In this document: piece after piece, positions 10,586-22,500 of the stretch
Layout: each line of letters opens with the position of its first letter
How positions within the stretch are numbered: the stretch's first letter is position 1
From: Gnetum montanum
Lineage: Eukaryota > Streptophyta > Gnetopsida > Gnetales > Gnetaceae
Assembly (NCBI GenBank): GCA_015680685.1
Contig: MNCI01005576.1
Coordinates: 10,404 to 74,403, forward strand
DNA: 64,000 bases
Reading direction: 5' to 3'
Notes under the pieces: generated by a model
What the model saw: the letters and a program-made list of their open reading frames with translations, nothing else
Told to the model about the DNA's origin: nothing
The model's database searches: none
Translations under genes and position numbers: made by a program

Positions 10586-11121
10586 CACTTAAATGCTTGT
10601 AATCAAGTCATACTCATTCCGCTTCTAGGAGTTTAAGGGTGAGAGACTAATCGCGATGAGTAACCGATTCCTTGACTAGCCGTACACACCTGTGGGCACG
10701 CGTAGCCAAGTCGTACTCACACCGTGCTATGAAAGTAATAAATAACATTAAATAAATAACAAATAAATAAAGTAAGTGAATGCTGCAATGATGAAGTAAT
10801 CTCGATCTTTATTGCTGGTCATGTGCCTGTCCAAGTACGGCACACTCGAATAAAGACACCGTACAATTACATTCACCACACTACGGGTAGACATGGGAAA
10901 AAATCTAACTCTGGAGGGATCAAACTGCCAAAGCTTCGCTACTCTAAAACTGGGATTCCAAACAAGGGAGAGCCACGTCTTATTTATAGATACGGCTGCA
11001 GACTGCGATATCGCGTACGCGATATCGTAGGGGAAGACGCGATATCGCGTATGTGATATCGCAGGGGATGTGATATCGTGTCAGTTACAATATCATGGCC
11101 TATGCAAATTATGTCTCATCA

Positions 11122-11880
11122 ACCACATCATTTTCTATTTTAGAGCAAGATTTGCATTGATTATGACCAACTTTCCATTTTTTAAAAACACATATTCCAT
11201 TCCAGCCAGTAGCATTTTTAGTTCAAGAGAATCTTGCTTAAAATTTTTAGGAATTTCCAACTCTCCCCAATAAGTATTATCATTTGCATCATCAGAGCTT
11301 TGGTGATGAATTGCTCTAGTTCATTCATGCCTATGACATATGTGCATGTCAAGCTCTCAATCGGTTCCATGCAAAGTGTGCTGCTCTCAGAATCAGCGGT
11401 CAGCCACTAGGTGCCCTCCTGTTTTGTGGCTACTACGTACAAACACCTTTGAATTTCTACTTCTAGTGCACATTTCTTGCATGTAAAGATAGATGATTGT
11501 TTCATGGCCCAGAGATTTTGCACACAACTGCACCCTATATCGTTGTACATAATGCATGGAACTTACTTCTTCTTGATCTTTCTAAATGCATTTTCTTTGG
11601 ATATTTCTAGGGAAAGATCTCTGATGCCCATTCTTACATCAATGGTGCTAAGCCATGACCTTCCCATGATGATTAGGAAATCCCCTATGTAGTTCTCCAC
11701 CTTGATCACTGGGAAATTTGTAGGATAAGTGCACCCATAGATAGTGGTCATAATGTCTTCTACCAATCCGAATGGAACAGTGATGGACTGGTATACCAAT
11801 TCTGATATGATATTGTCATTCTTTAAAGGAGGCAAGTTCCATGTAGTATACATCTTATGAGAGATCATTCCTAGCAATTT
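11122..11880 (-). pseudogene. Protease region of E3
   Basis: Aspartic protease that would cleave the polyprotein. The frame at 11877-11563 shows ISHKMYTTWNLPPLK, then VYQSITVPFGLVEDIMTT, then FLIIMGRSWLSTIDVRMGI, matching the E2 protease downstream of its DSG site. The catalytic DSG block itself is not in this frame; it would lie just to the right. The part from 11122 to 11560 is the protease-RT connector. Confidence 0.65.
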
Positions 11881-13168
11881 GCAAATAAATCAAAGGACTT
11901 CCAAGATCTGCTAACTTCTTGGGAAGGTTTCTAGCACATATCCAATCAAATATGCCATGGGTAGGCATAACAGTATGGATCCTAGGCAATGTTTGGTTTG
12001 AAGGGGACTCGAAGGTATTTGAGATAAAGGAAGACAAAGGAATAGGGTTGTCAATCGTAGGTGTATTTGAGGGCTTAAGTGGACTGCATGGTTAAAAAAA
12101 AGATCTTTTCTTTGATCCAGTGTCTAAACCACTTGGTTGATTAACTGGTTGTAGGTTAACAACCTTAGTAGCATTGGGTTGTTACGGTTGAGCTAGTAGT
12201 TCACCTCACATAAGTGGAGTAGGTGGTAGCTATGCAGTTGGAGGAGGAAGATGTGTAGGAATGGAAGGAAGATAAGGGTAAGAGGTGGTATCCCTCCTTA
12301 CATGTGAATAATGTGTTCGGTAATTATCAGGAGGGTAATAGTGAAATTGGAAAGTAAAAACATGATTGGAGGAGTCATGGGGAGACAAGGGTTGCTTAAT
12401 GTAATGCCCATATGGATCAGGCTATCTGTAAGTGTATTGTTGCCTTGGTGGTGCCAATGCCCATGATTGTGGTTGATATTGCTCATATGGTTGCGGTGGA
12501 GTTCCACTTGGATAAGATTGTTGTTGTTGGTGGAACTACCTAAAATTACCTTGATGATAAGGTAATCTTTTGAATATTTACCTTTGTGTTAATCATGGAT
12601 TCAAAGCATACATCCTAGACTCCTGTAAGTATGACACTATGGGGCAACATCCCTTAGGATGTTCATACTGGTAGACGTCACACCCATCATCATCATTTGA
12701 TTCACTTCCTATAACTTCTTCTATTGTAGAAATCTTTCCCTTACCTTTTTGAGAGACATGTTCAACCTCTTTGTGCCTCCTGTGCTCATGATCACTACCT
12801 TGTTCTTTGGACTCTTCAGCAATTTTTAGGATAGCTTGAAATTTGCTATCCATGGAGTCCCATAATTGATCAACCTTGGCTGTAATTTCAAATTGAAATT
12901 TTTGGAGTGATAAGGTTTTCCTATTTACCATCTCATTAGGTACAGATTCTTCCTTACTATCACAGAATCGAGCCTCCCTCTTGCAAATGAAAGGATCATG
13001 GTTATATTCTTTTACACTTTCTCTTTTTCTTAATTCACCCTCCTCTTTAGCTACCTGATCGATTAGTCTTTGTATCTATGGGCACTTAATTTTGATAGTC
13101 ACCCTTGGGCATAGAAACCAAGGGGTCTCCTCATTTCTGATCAAAGCCCATCTACAATGTGGTAAAGT
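11881..13168 (-). pseudogene. gag C-terminal part and proline-rich linker of E3
   Basis: The frame at 12931-12593 shows VNRKTLSLQKFQFEITAKVD, then LWDSMDSKFQAILKIAEE, then the zinc-knuckle-like CDVYQYEHPKGCCP, in which the second Cys is Tyr. The proline- and histidine-rich linker to the protease lies at about 12590-11900. The capsid part is missing: homology to E4 ends near 13168. Confidence 0.7.
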
Positions 13169-13169
13169 T

Positions 13170-14374
13170 GATTTAGTTAAGAAGATCCTTCGGAGCCTTA
13201 GAAACCTCTACCACCTGGGACCATTTGAACTTCTTCCTTGTTTTTGCACCATTAGAGGAATTGTGTTTGTCATTTTTGTCCTACTGTTTAATTTTGTTAT
13301 TTTGAACACCAAAATTTTATAATGATTGTAAATCTATACACTCGGGCACTTAGTGTTTGTTTGTGTTTATGTTTGTAAATGTTAGTAGTTAGTCAATAGT
13401 CCCATGCCTTTCCAAAATTTTGTAAGAAACTTGTCCCTTCTTTTGTTCACTCAAGGATGAGTTTTCATTTAGTCATGAGGGTATGATGAGTCACATTTTC
13501 TTGAGCTTCATCAATGAGGCCTCATTGACATGGCCCTATTGATGCGACCCCATTGATGTGGTTGTGTCGATGTGGGATTTAATGCATTGATGTTGCCTCA
13601 TTGACGCAATGTTGGTTTTCGCCTATAAATAGGTGCTCACCCAATGTGTTTATGGCATCTGTGATCATAGTTGTAGCGAAGCTTTAGCAATTTTCTTACT
13701 TGAAAGTTAGAATATTTTTCTAAGTGCCTGTAGAAGGAGTCAAAGAGTGTATAAATCTTTATTCGAGCACTATTGTACTTGAGCACGACAGTGTGTGCGA
13801 CAATAAAGACAAGCTTTCTGATAAACCTTGTAGCACTTTCGAATAGATTAATTATTTATTTATGCATTTAATGTTTTATGCATTTTTCTTTAATGCTTTA
13901 AGTAATTAAGTGATCAATTAAGCTAAATTAAATAGCAATTAAGTAAGCACATAAGTACAACCACTTTGAGCATATACTTGGTGCTTGGTAATCCCAGTAA
14001 CACTTAACATTTGGTAACCCAGTAGCATTAAACATGTTCATGATGTGTATGGAAAGTGTGAACAGATGCTTATGTTAGAATTAGTTAGGTGTAGCTAGTT
14101 AGATTAAATTAGCAATTTAATTACTTTATTCATTATTCTTAGGTGACTTAAAACATAAAACGTAAAAATGATAAAAATCATATGTCTTAGTTGCACTTAA
14201 TCACATCTTTGCATTTCAAAAGTGTAATTAGGAAGACAATGATTGCAACAGTTAGTTTCACTTCCTAGAGACTAGTATACTTAGAAGGCTATAAGTCCAC
14301 GAAATTTGACCAAATTGCATGTGAATACTTAGTGATTCATATGGTTGGGTGTAGGGCCTACTTGTTGCTCATCA
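13170..14374 (+). mobile_element. E6: 3' end of a plus-strand Athila-like element
   Basis: Opposite in orientation to E1-E4. It starts near 13170 inside the C-terminus of a 3' ORF (ending PPGTI-stop at 13226-13228, like EPPPSGTM-stop of E2), followed by a short untranslated stretch with CTCAAGGATGAG, a polypurine tract at 13471-13483 and a complete LTR at 13484-14374. The 5' part is absent. The right flank is ATAAT. Confidence 0.75.
13484..14374 (+). repeat. 3' LTR of E6
   Basis: 891 bp from TGATGAGTCAC to GCTCATCA, directly after the tract AGTCATGAGGGTA. U3 carries several imperfect ATTGATGYGGCC-like units, then TATAAATA near 13622. It is closest to the 5' LTR of E4 and the solo LTR at 24189-25067. 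Confidence 0.8.
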
Positions 14375-15949
14375 ATAATCGTTAACCAAACCATTAACAT
14401 TATTGTTCATGTGTTAGTCTACCATTAACAATGATTTGCCTACCCATGGATTTAATTATGAGGTTTCCAACATCAAACATTTGGAAGAACTATTAGGTTG
14501 ATACCAACCTAACTAACCACCAAGGATTGTTTGGTGTAATAATGCCCTTATCTAGGCCAATCCTCATGTATGACAATATCCAACTATAGGGTAGAACCCT
14601 TATGTAATATCAATTTCTAACTACTTGATTATGTTATGGCTAATATCAACAATATAGCTTTCCTTGATCCTAACTCCTCATCACCATCTTAAAACCAAGC
14701 CTGATACTGAGTACAACATAAGGATCGATCATGAAGTACTAGCCATTGTATTAGTTACCTTTGCTACAAATCATGTTTAATGTATTCAAATCATTTTATT
14801 GAGCTTTTTGACATATCAAATGTGCCCATATGCATCCAAAATATCCACTCACTGTTAGAAGAAGAAGGTGTTATAGGAGAAAGATGAGCATAATGCACAA
14901 AGTGGAAAGTCACTAAAATGACAAATTACGAATTGATAATCAAATGAGGGTTAGATCGACAATATATATAGTATGATTAAAGCATCAAACCATTATAAAG
15001 GAAAGTAAGTACCAAAAGGTAATTTGCTTATTGAAATCGATGCAATCAAGAATGTTTCCTCTACCTTGAAAGATTAGCTGAAATCTAAGCTTCACTAAGC
15101 AAGAATAGAGGTTTAAATCTAAAAATCATCAAGAGATTTGCCAAACATAGCTATGAGTAAGAGAATGAAAGAGAGTACAAAGTACCATTGATGCAAAGAG
15201 AACCAACATTGCCAAGTATTTATAAGCATAAAAGGTAGGATGTGGGGCAATTCGAAGAATAAAGAATTAATGATTATTTTTTAAAAATAAGATAACATGT
15301 ATCCACTTGGATTCAATGATCAACCAATGAGTTAAAGTCTCATGTTCAAAAATAAGTTCTATAATAAAATAAAAGAATACTTGGAATAAGCCCCAAATAT
15401 TTATTTAACGCCTCATAATCATATTCTTACATTATTCTAGAATTGAATAATATAAAGATATAATTTGAATAAAATAAAAAAAATACTAGCAATGGACCAC
15501 CACCATCCTTCCAACATGTCCTTCACAAGAGATACCAAGCATTAGTGAATACCAAGAAATAATAATAAGGAAAACAAATATAAAAAAATATTATTTCAAA
15601 CCATGTAATAAGAGCAGGGTCCAAGGTCAAAATCATAAGAAACATAATATCAAGACATAATAAAACATGTAAGCTTACAAAGATTTCCAAAGGTTCATAT
15701 ACAAGCTTATAAGCAAATATTCCATAATGTATAAAAGGCTAATGCATGTAAACAAGGAGTTAAGGGTTCAAACCTGAAGTTGCACAATCATAAGCATAAG
15801 TATAAGAGAGACATTAGAATGCACTAACATAAATTACTAGCAAAATACAATATATTAGTAGCATAATATATTAAATATACCCTTATGCTTAAGAACCAAA
15901 CATAAGAAAATAAACAACAAATCTAAGATCCTAGGTTCAAAACATTGAG
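14375..15949. other. No recognised feature
   Basis: AT-rich sequence with no supported ORF or motif. It probably consists of old repeat remnants. Confidence 0.4.
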
Positions 15950-17228
15950 GTGTTACATGAGCGCTTGTTCTTGAACTTCTTGTGATCTTCAAAAGTTCAA
16001 CGTTTCTCATTACCCTAGTAAGAAGGTTAAAAACCAAGAATAACAATAGGATGTGAACCCTAAAAGCCACCACCAAAATTCCTTCCTCTAGATCCACCAC
16101 TCAAATTTTTGCTATTATGGGATGCATCTGCATCATTATTTTCTTGCTTTTAGGGCTTAGAATCAATCACCAAACTAGCAACTAACTCAAGTGCCTTTAT
16201 GTATTCCATTATCTTGTAAATTTTGATCTCCTGTTAGGCCTAAGGTTTTAATTCATTGAAAAAGAGATGAAATTTGCTCTTATCATTCATAACAAGAACT
16301 TGTAACATTGCCTCCTAATACTCTTTAAGAAAATCCTCCAGCTTCTCGGTCTATTGTAGCACTTTCAACTTTGTCCAAGCTTTGTCAACAAAAATGACTA
16401 GGTGGAAGTTCTCAACCAAAGAATTCTTAAGGTTTTCCCATGTCTTAATCATCCTTCAAGCTATCTTGAACTTCATTTTCTGAATGATGTTGAGCCACTA
16501 GGTTTGAGCGACTTGCTCCAAGAATTGGAAAGTGATACTAAGTTGTATTTCTTCTAGGTACTTGTTCATCTCCAAGAGCTGCTCCATCTCAAAGATGAAG
16601 CTATCAAAGAGCTTGTTGTCTTGATCACCTTTGTAGGATTTGGGTTCCTTGGCCTAAAATTTTGGCATTGACCACCTAGCACTAGATGTGACTACCTTTT
16701 CTTGAACAACCAACTAGTCCTTAAGTTTCTTATTTCTTGCTTCAAGTTTCTTTATCTTTGCCTCTAGGATCATCATCCTTTACAAGAGGTCCCCCATAGA
16801 GACTTAGACATCATTAATGAAATCCCTTGTTCATTCCACTTAATTTCATAGCATAAAATTTTGAGCCATGAATAGCTTATGTTTAACACTTGAATTTATC
16901 TCCCATAGGTATGGTACATCCATTTTGTCTATAAGGTCTTGGACCATTTTAATCCATTTAGTAGCTACTAAGTGGCTGAGGATCACACTATCAACTTCTA
17001 GTAGTTGGCTCCATAGTTTTTGCACCTTCCAAGAGGATCCTCATAATTTCCCTCAAAAGGTACCTCCTCATCATTGTCTAGGAATTCATGTTTAGGCATC
17101 TTCTCATGCACCTCATTGTGCACATGTTCTTTTGTGTTGTCATTTCTAATTAGCCCATCGTGAGGATTAGGACTAGTGAAAGTAATGCCAAAATTTTGGT
17201 TGTCTTTGCTCTTCTTCTTGTGTACCAT
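15950..17228 (-). pseudogene. Decayed gag of an LTR element (family shared with 45417-45740)
   Basis: The ATG at 17228 opens MVHKKKSKDNQNFGITF and continues 76 codons to a stop. Beyond it, broken frames show a gag-like pattern: YKGDQDNKLFDSFIFEME, LEMNKYLEE, then a Trp-containing helix region and FLKEY. The N-terminus resembles the broken frame at 45417 (M-x-x-KKK, EH[VM]H[ND], NDE-EVP). The upstream leader at 17230-17385 also matches the LTR end and primer region near 45256-45360. The clade is not clear; there are many stops. Confidence 0.5.
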
Positions 17229-18243
17229 AGCATCACACGAATCATGAGCAATAAATCATGAACCATCACTAACCTCAAACTATGAATCACACTATGGTAC
17301 CCTTGTAAAGAACCACACAATACCATCCAAGAATCCTAAATCAACTACATTAGGAGGGCAAACTTAAGGTGGACTACACCTCAATGTTCATAGCACTTGT
17401 GAGCCTAACATCAGTGCATACAGCTTCTTAGTTCAAGGTTAGGTGCATAGCAAGTATACCTAAGGTAACCATACAAGCGACAAACAAATGAGAAATGTGC
17501 ACATATACAATTGATGAGAGAGTACTAGTGTACATGCACAACATTGTTCCCTTAAGAGAGCTGAGATGCACTTCTACTCTAATGCATGTAGCTTTAAGCC
17601 CTGCTCCAAAGACAAGCGTGGTGGCTTGAGCAAGGAAGGCAAAGTCTCCTTAACAAGCCTACATATCCTTATGATGAGGTTCATAAAGGAATTAATGCCA
17701 TGTAGTTCTATGATGATGATTAATGATAGCATAAAATTTGTAAGGATCTCCACACTCCTTTGGCCCTTGTTTTGGAGAGAAACAACATTTGATCCACCAA
17801 CAAGGCATGTTTTTATACACTTACAATTAATGCTTTAAAAAATCAAAAGAAGAAAATTATTTGTTAGTAGGAGGATGATCCCGGTCCTAACAACATTTAC
17901 ATCATTTTCAACTTTTGCGCTTTATGTTAAAATAGCAAAAAGATTCAAGGTTTGTTGAAATACCAATTTTGCAAGAAAGGAATATATAATAGAAAATGAT
18001 AGTACATGTTGTCCATTGTGATTAAACTTGCATTGAATATCTTTGTTTTTAGCTATAACCCACTTGTCAACATAAGTTTTAATCTTTGAATTAACGATAT
18101 TCTTGTTAGATAAGGAAAAATTTGCCTTATGAGGTATTTATTTGGATTGATTAATACTTGTTATAGTACTAGTAAAAATATTCATAGAAACTTTTGTCTT
18201 CTCTAGTTTCTTAATTTCTATATGATCATTTTTATCATTAACA
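17229..18243. other. Decayed leader/LTR end, then unassigned sequence
   Basis: 17230-17385 reads on the minus strand like the LTR end at 45256-45346 (shared AGTCCACCTT-AGTTTGCC and AAGGGT blocks) with a degraded primer site. From about 17400 to 18243 nothing specific is recognised. Confidence 0.35.
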
Positions 18244-18939
18244 TTAACTTGATATTTGCATCTTCATCTTCAAATTATTTTTTCCTATCTTCAACTTCAA
18301 CAAATTTTTTCTTTTACTTAGTATCTTTTTCATGAGTAGAAAATGACAAATATTAAACAAATGTCCTCCACACTGACAAAAGTTACCATAATCAGAAAGA
18401 TTATAATGTGTAATTGATTGAATATAAGTCTTCTTGTTTACTTTTAATACCAATTCCTTTTTATCTTTAACAAAAATGATTTCAATATAAAAGCATATAC
18501 AAGAGCCAAATGGTGTGGAAATAGGTTCCATGTGCTTGCAAGGTTGGTAGCCCAAAATTGAAATGAACACATATCATGATATAAGATTAGCAACCAATGA
18601 CTCATATACATCATGAAGAAAAACATCAAACTTCTCATTTTCATCAACATCAAAAGGTACCACAAATTTTTGATCACCAACAATGTAAATCTGCATTATA
18701 AGAATTAACAGAAATTTTCTGCATGAAACAAAAATTTTAGGATTGGTAAAGGTAAAGGAAGTTGAGGGAAATTTAGAATCCCTATGGAAAATGATGGGAC
18801 AGTTATTTTGCTTCCTCATGGATAGTAATGAACCGTTAATGATTTGGTTACGATGAAAACTAAGTTTGCTTTCGTATTTAGATTTTCGAATTTTAATTTT
18901 GTGAATTTTTCTTATTATTTGATCAGTCAACTGAAGCAT
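18244..18939 (-). pseudogene. LINE ORF1-like remnant
   Basis: Broken minus-strand frames. The part at 18570-18244 has FGSCICFYIEI, KELVLKVNKKTYIQSITHY and then FCQCGGHLFNIC, which resembles the DUF4283 plus CCHC region of plant L1 ORF1 proteins that bind element RNA. The zinc knuckle is incomplete. The upstream part (18939-18574) is lysine-rich and contains VPFDVDENEKFDVF. No matching ORF2 lies to the left. Assignment rests on motif resemblance only. Confidence 0.4.
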
Positions 18940-19478
18940 GTATTATCTTGTCTGCGGTAGCTCAAGTCCGATATGCAAGTTACGGATTGCATTCACAGTT
19001 TCTTAAGTTACGCAAAAGTATTGGATTGACGTGGGTTTCCCCCATTCCCCAATATCTAGTTGGTCAACGTTGATTTAAATTTAAAATTATTGTCGTATTG
19101 TGAAATTTAATGTAGTTTGAAGAATTATTGGCTGCTGGCTTTTCTGAGCAGCCCTGGTTGCTCTGTGCGATTGACCTTGTTCACTTTCTGGCGCAGACAA
19201 CTGACTTTTAAACCGAGAGCGAATCTGAAGACCACTTGTCTTTGAACTGAATATGAAGGGACTGTCTCACAACCTTAAAAACACAATAGAGCAAGAGACA
19301 TGACAAGTTTCAGGGAATGTCCCTATCCTTTCCTCTCTGTAACATGTGATCCTCACATTACCGACGGATTCCGACCATCCTCCAATTATAGCAACTTGGA
19401 TTTGATTTCTCATCGTTATCATCATCTTCTTTCTCCGCCAGTTAATAATTCATGACACAAACTATAGGTTGAATGAAA

Positions 19479-19484
19479 TATAAA
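19479..19484 (+). promoter_or_regulatory. FAD6: Candidate TATA box of FAD6
   Basis: TATAAA 80 bases before the chosen start codon. Transcription would begin near 19510, leaving a 5' leader of about 50 bases that includes a GCTA repeat. There is no experimental support. Confidence 0.35.
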
Positions 19485-19563
19485 GAAATCCACTCCTGCT
19501 TTTACAGAAACACAGGTGGGAGGCGGATACATTTGCTCATATCGCTAGCTAGCTAGCTTGCTC

Positions 19564-22500
19564 ATGGCCGCCGTTTCTTGGACTTTCAGTCCCCTCCCTG
19601 CCAATGGCGCCCTGCTAACCCGTTCCAAGGCACGAGAAAACGTGTTTGTCTGCAGTTTTCACAGTTTTGTCTCGAAATAGTTTTTTGTTTCCAAGTGTAC
19701 CTGTTTTTGTACGTGCTAGAGATTTTTTTTCCCCGTGAAACTGACAATATTTGTGGTGTTTCCATGTCAGTGTTCTGCGGTTTGCACCCATTCATTCAAT
19801 CCTTTCATCACCAGGAATCGTCAAGGTGCGCAGTTTGGTTTGTGGGTTTTATGCAGGGTTTATTTCATGTTGTTTCTTGCAAAATATGTGATGTTGGGAC
19901 TGCTCCTACTGTTTGAATTGCTGGTTTTTTACTTTTATTCCCATCTTAAGGTGTGTGGATTCTGGAATTTTTAGGACTACATTGCCAGACCTTGATCAAA
20001 CATTTGTTTTGTGTCTGTCCTACTGGGCATTGAATGTATAGTGTTTTAGGACACCGTAATTTGGTTGTACAGATGGATTTGCCCGCTTAGGTTACCACCT
20101 ATCATATCTTAAGACAGTTTCTGGACTCCAAAAATGTGTTTTAGCTTCAATACTCAAAAAGTCATGTTATTAGCTTTTTCCTTACAAAGATCCGCCAAAT
20201 AACCATTCAGTTCCCTAAATTTTTAAAAATATTAGGACTTTGATGTTCCTAAGGTACACGGTTTACATAGCATTTTGAGAAAAGTTTAACATGTTTTTCT
20301 TTTTGGTTTCTGTTGCAGATTATCAGCTTAGGCACACCTTTTTTAGCCAGGTATGACCTCTTCTGATGGTTGGCCAATACTAATATCTTCTCCACCTTTC
20401 ACAAGTTAAACAGGAGGCCTTTATAACTTTTCAGGTTTTGGTATCACCACATGCTAGGTCAAATAGAAGAATCCAGAAAAATATCTTTGCCTCCTTGTCA
20501 CTTGCAGCATCATCCCTTCATGATCCACAGGAACGGAATCTGTTAGCCAGAGAATACGGCTTCACACAGATTGGTGAACCAGTTCCTAAGAATATAACCT
20601 TGAAGAATGTTGTTGATACTTTGCCTCGGGAGGTAATTTAGAGCTATTGTCAGTACTAAATGCAATATTTAAACAAGAAAGAAAACAATTTTCTTTTCAT
20701 ACAGTTTAAGGTTAAAATGCAAAATCTTTAACTGATTTTTTATTACTTTTCCTTGCTAAGGTGTTTGAAATTGATGATAAAAAAGCATGGAAAAGTGTTG
20801 CAATAACAGTTGCAGCATACACATTGGGTATCTTCATGATAGCTAAAGCACCTTGGTACCTTTTGCCACTTGCCTGGGCTTGGACTGGCACTGCTGTGAC
20901 TGGGGTGGGTTGCTTTACACGTTTTAAGATGACTGCATTTGCACCCTTGTTGCGTTGAAAATTCATTTTTCTACGTCATGCTTGCAATGTGCAAACCAGT
21001 GTTATATTTTTTTGTTTCAGTTCTTTGTGATAGGTCACGATTGTGCACACAAGTCTTTTTCAAAGAAAAAACTGTTGGAAGACATTGTTGGGACATTGGC
21101 TTTCCTACCACTGATATACCCTTACGAGCCATGGCGTTTCAAGCATGACAAGCACCATGCAAAGACAAACATGTAATTAAAATTTACTTCTTTGTTTTGA
21201 CAGTTTCCTTTTTCATTTAGCAAGAGCAACTAACTTTTAAATTACTGAATATTTGTTAAGCCGAAACTTTTTATTGTTGTATACAATCCCCACTGATGTT
21301 CCCTTTCTATCAAGTTTGGTTCCCTTGAATATAAGAAGTGTTGTTCTATTGGATCATGGGCAGTCATTCATATATAGCTAATCAGGGAGGTGTGCCTTAT
21401 TGGTTAAGGTTTCTGACTTGCATCCTACTAGGCACAGGTTCTAATAAAGGGAGTTATGCTTATGATCTATGTGACACCCTGCGCATCCAACCTAAGCCCG
21501 GCTCAAGGAGGAACCACAACTATTGCAAGGCATGTGATCACACCCTCGGAACATGTAAATGGATCGCATAAAACAACGGAAGACTATAAATCACTTAGTA
21601 AAAATCTCAAATGCTCATAACCAAATCAGCATGACACACAGACACAACCACTACACATATATGATCATCTTTTAACAGTGCCATATATATAAGCATGTTC
21701 CAGAAAAATACATAGTAAGTCCATATCACAAAACATCACACTATCACTGAATGCATCATATAAACATTATACATAAGAGCCATAGTTCATAGTTAGTCCA
21801 GACCTACACCATCTGTAAATACATCTATCTCACGTACAAAAATATGTAACAGAAAGTACACAAACATAGAACCAAGGCTGTCATCACCTCCCTCGGACCT
21901 ACTGGTCTCCTAAGCTTCTAGCTCCATCTTTTGCATATAAAAAGGGTTAGTACATAACTATGTGGGAGTCTTTCCAGATCCCTTGCAGATGTGGAGTACG
22001 ATGTTATGCTGGAGGTGAGGTGTGGGAAAATCCAAGTAACCTACAACAAGGTCAGTACAACACACACAACAAGCATCTAACCACGTCAATCATGGCTCAT
22101 ACATCTAGCACATTGCCCTTAATTGACTAATGCATGTTCCATAAACGTTCATCACAACCACAATGTCACAATGTCATTATCACAACACAAGGACTCATCA
22201 CATAATTATAATCAAAATAGGCTTCCAACATGCTATGCTCCAAGGAATCACATCAAACTACATGTAACACAACACCCTAACATCTAGTGCTCCAAGGGTT
22301 TATCCATACACATGCTCAAAACAAAATAGCACAAACATTGTTCCCTCGACATCTTGTGCTCCAAGGAATGGCTAACACATGTGGGCAACATATCACCACA
22401 AAGACCATGCATCTGAACACACACAATCCAAGCATAACACATAATGCATAGTACACTTCCTTAGCAACCGGTGCCTCAAGGGCAACACATCATCCATGGT

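Larger units (their letters stand above)
10217..11121 (-). mobile_element. Solo LTR (E1-type subfamily) inside E3
   Basis: About 905 bp, from TGATGAGTGGCG to TGTCTCATCA, with no internal region on either side: E3 sequence continues on both flanks. On the minus strand a TATAAATA box (near 10984) follows an expanded cluster of GATATC palindromes (about 11005-11095). It also carries a 33-bp minisatellite (10466-10585) and a single N (10452). The flanks ACAAT and ACCAC do not form a clean target duplication. Confidence 0.75.
5850..13168 (-). mobile_element. E3: Athila-like Ty3/gypsy element, truncated and nested
   Basis: Minus-strand remnant with, from right to left, gag C-terminal part, proline-rich linker, protease, RT, RNase H, integrase, spacer and the start of the 3' ORF. 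E1 interrupts it at 5850 and a solo LTR splits it at 10217-11121. The gag homology to E4 stops near 13168, where the plus-strand E6 fragment begins. No LTR of its own is in the window. Confidence 0.8.

Noticed and set aside
10217-14374. The LTRs at 10217-11121 and 13484-14374 as the two ends of one element
   Set aside because: They are in opposite orientation and of different subfamilies, and E3 protease and gag lie between on the minus strand.
19578-19916. 112-codon plus-strand frame over FAD6 exon 1
   Set aside because: It has no ATG start and is out of frame with the transit-peptide-like reading from 19564.
21338-21571. 77-codon plus-strand ORF in FAD6 intron 5
   Set aside because: It runs into the E5 LTR, has no similarity to desaturases, and exon 5 joins exon 6 in frame without it.
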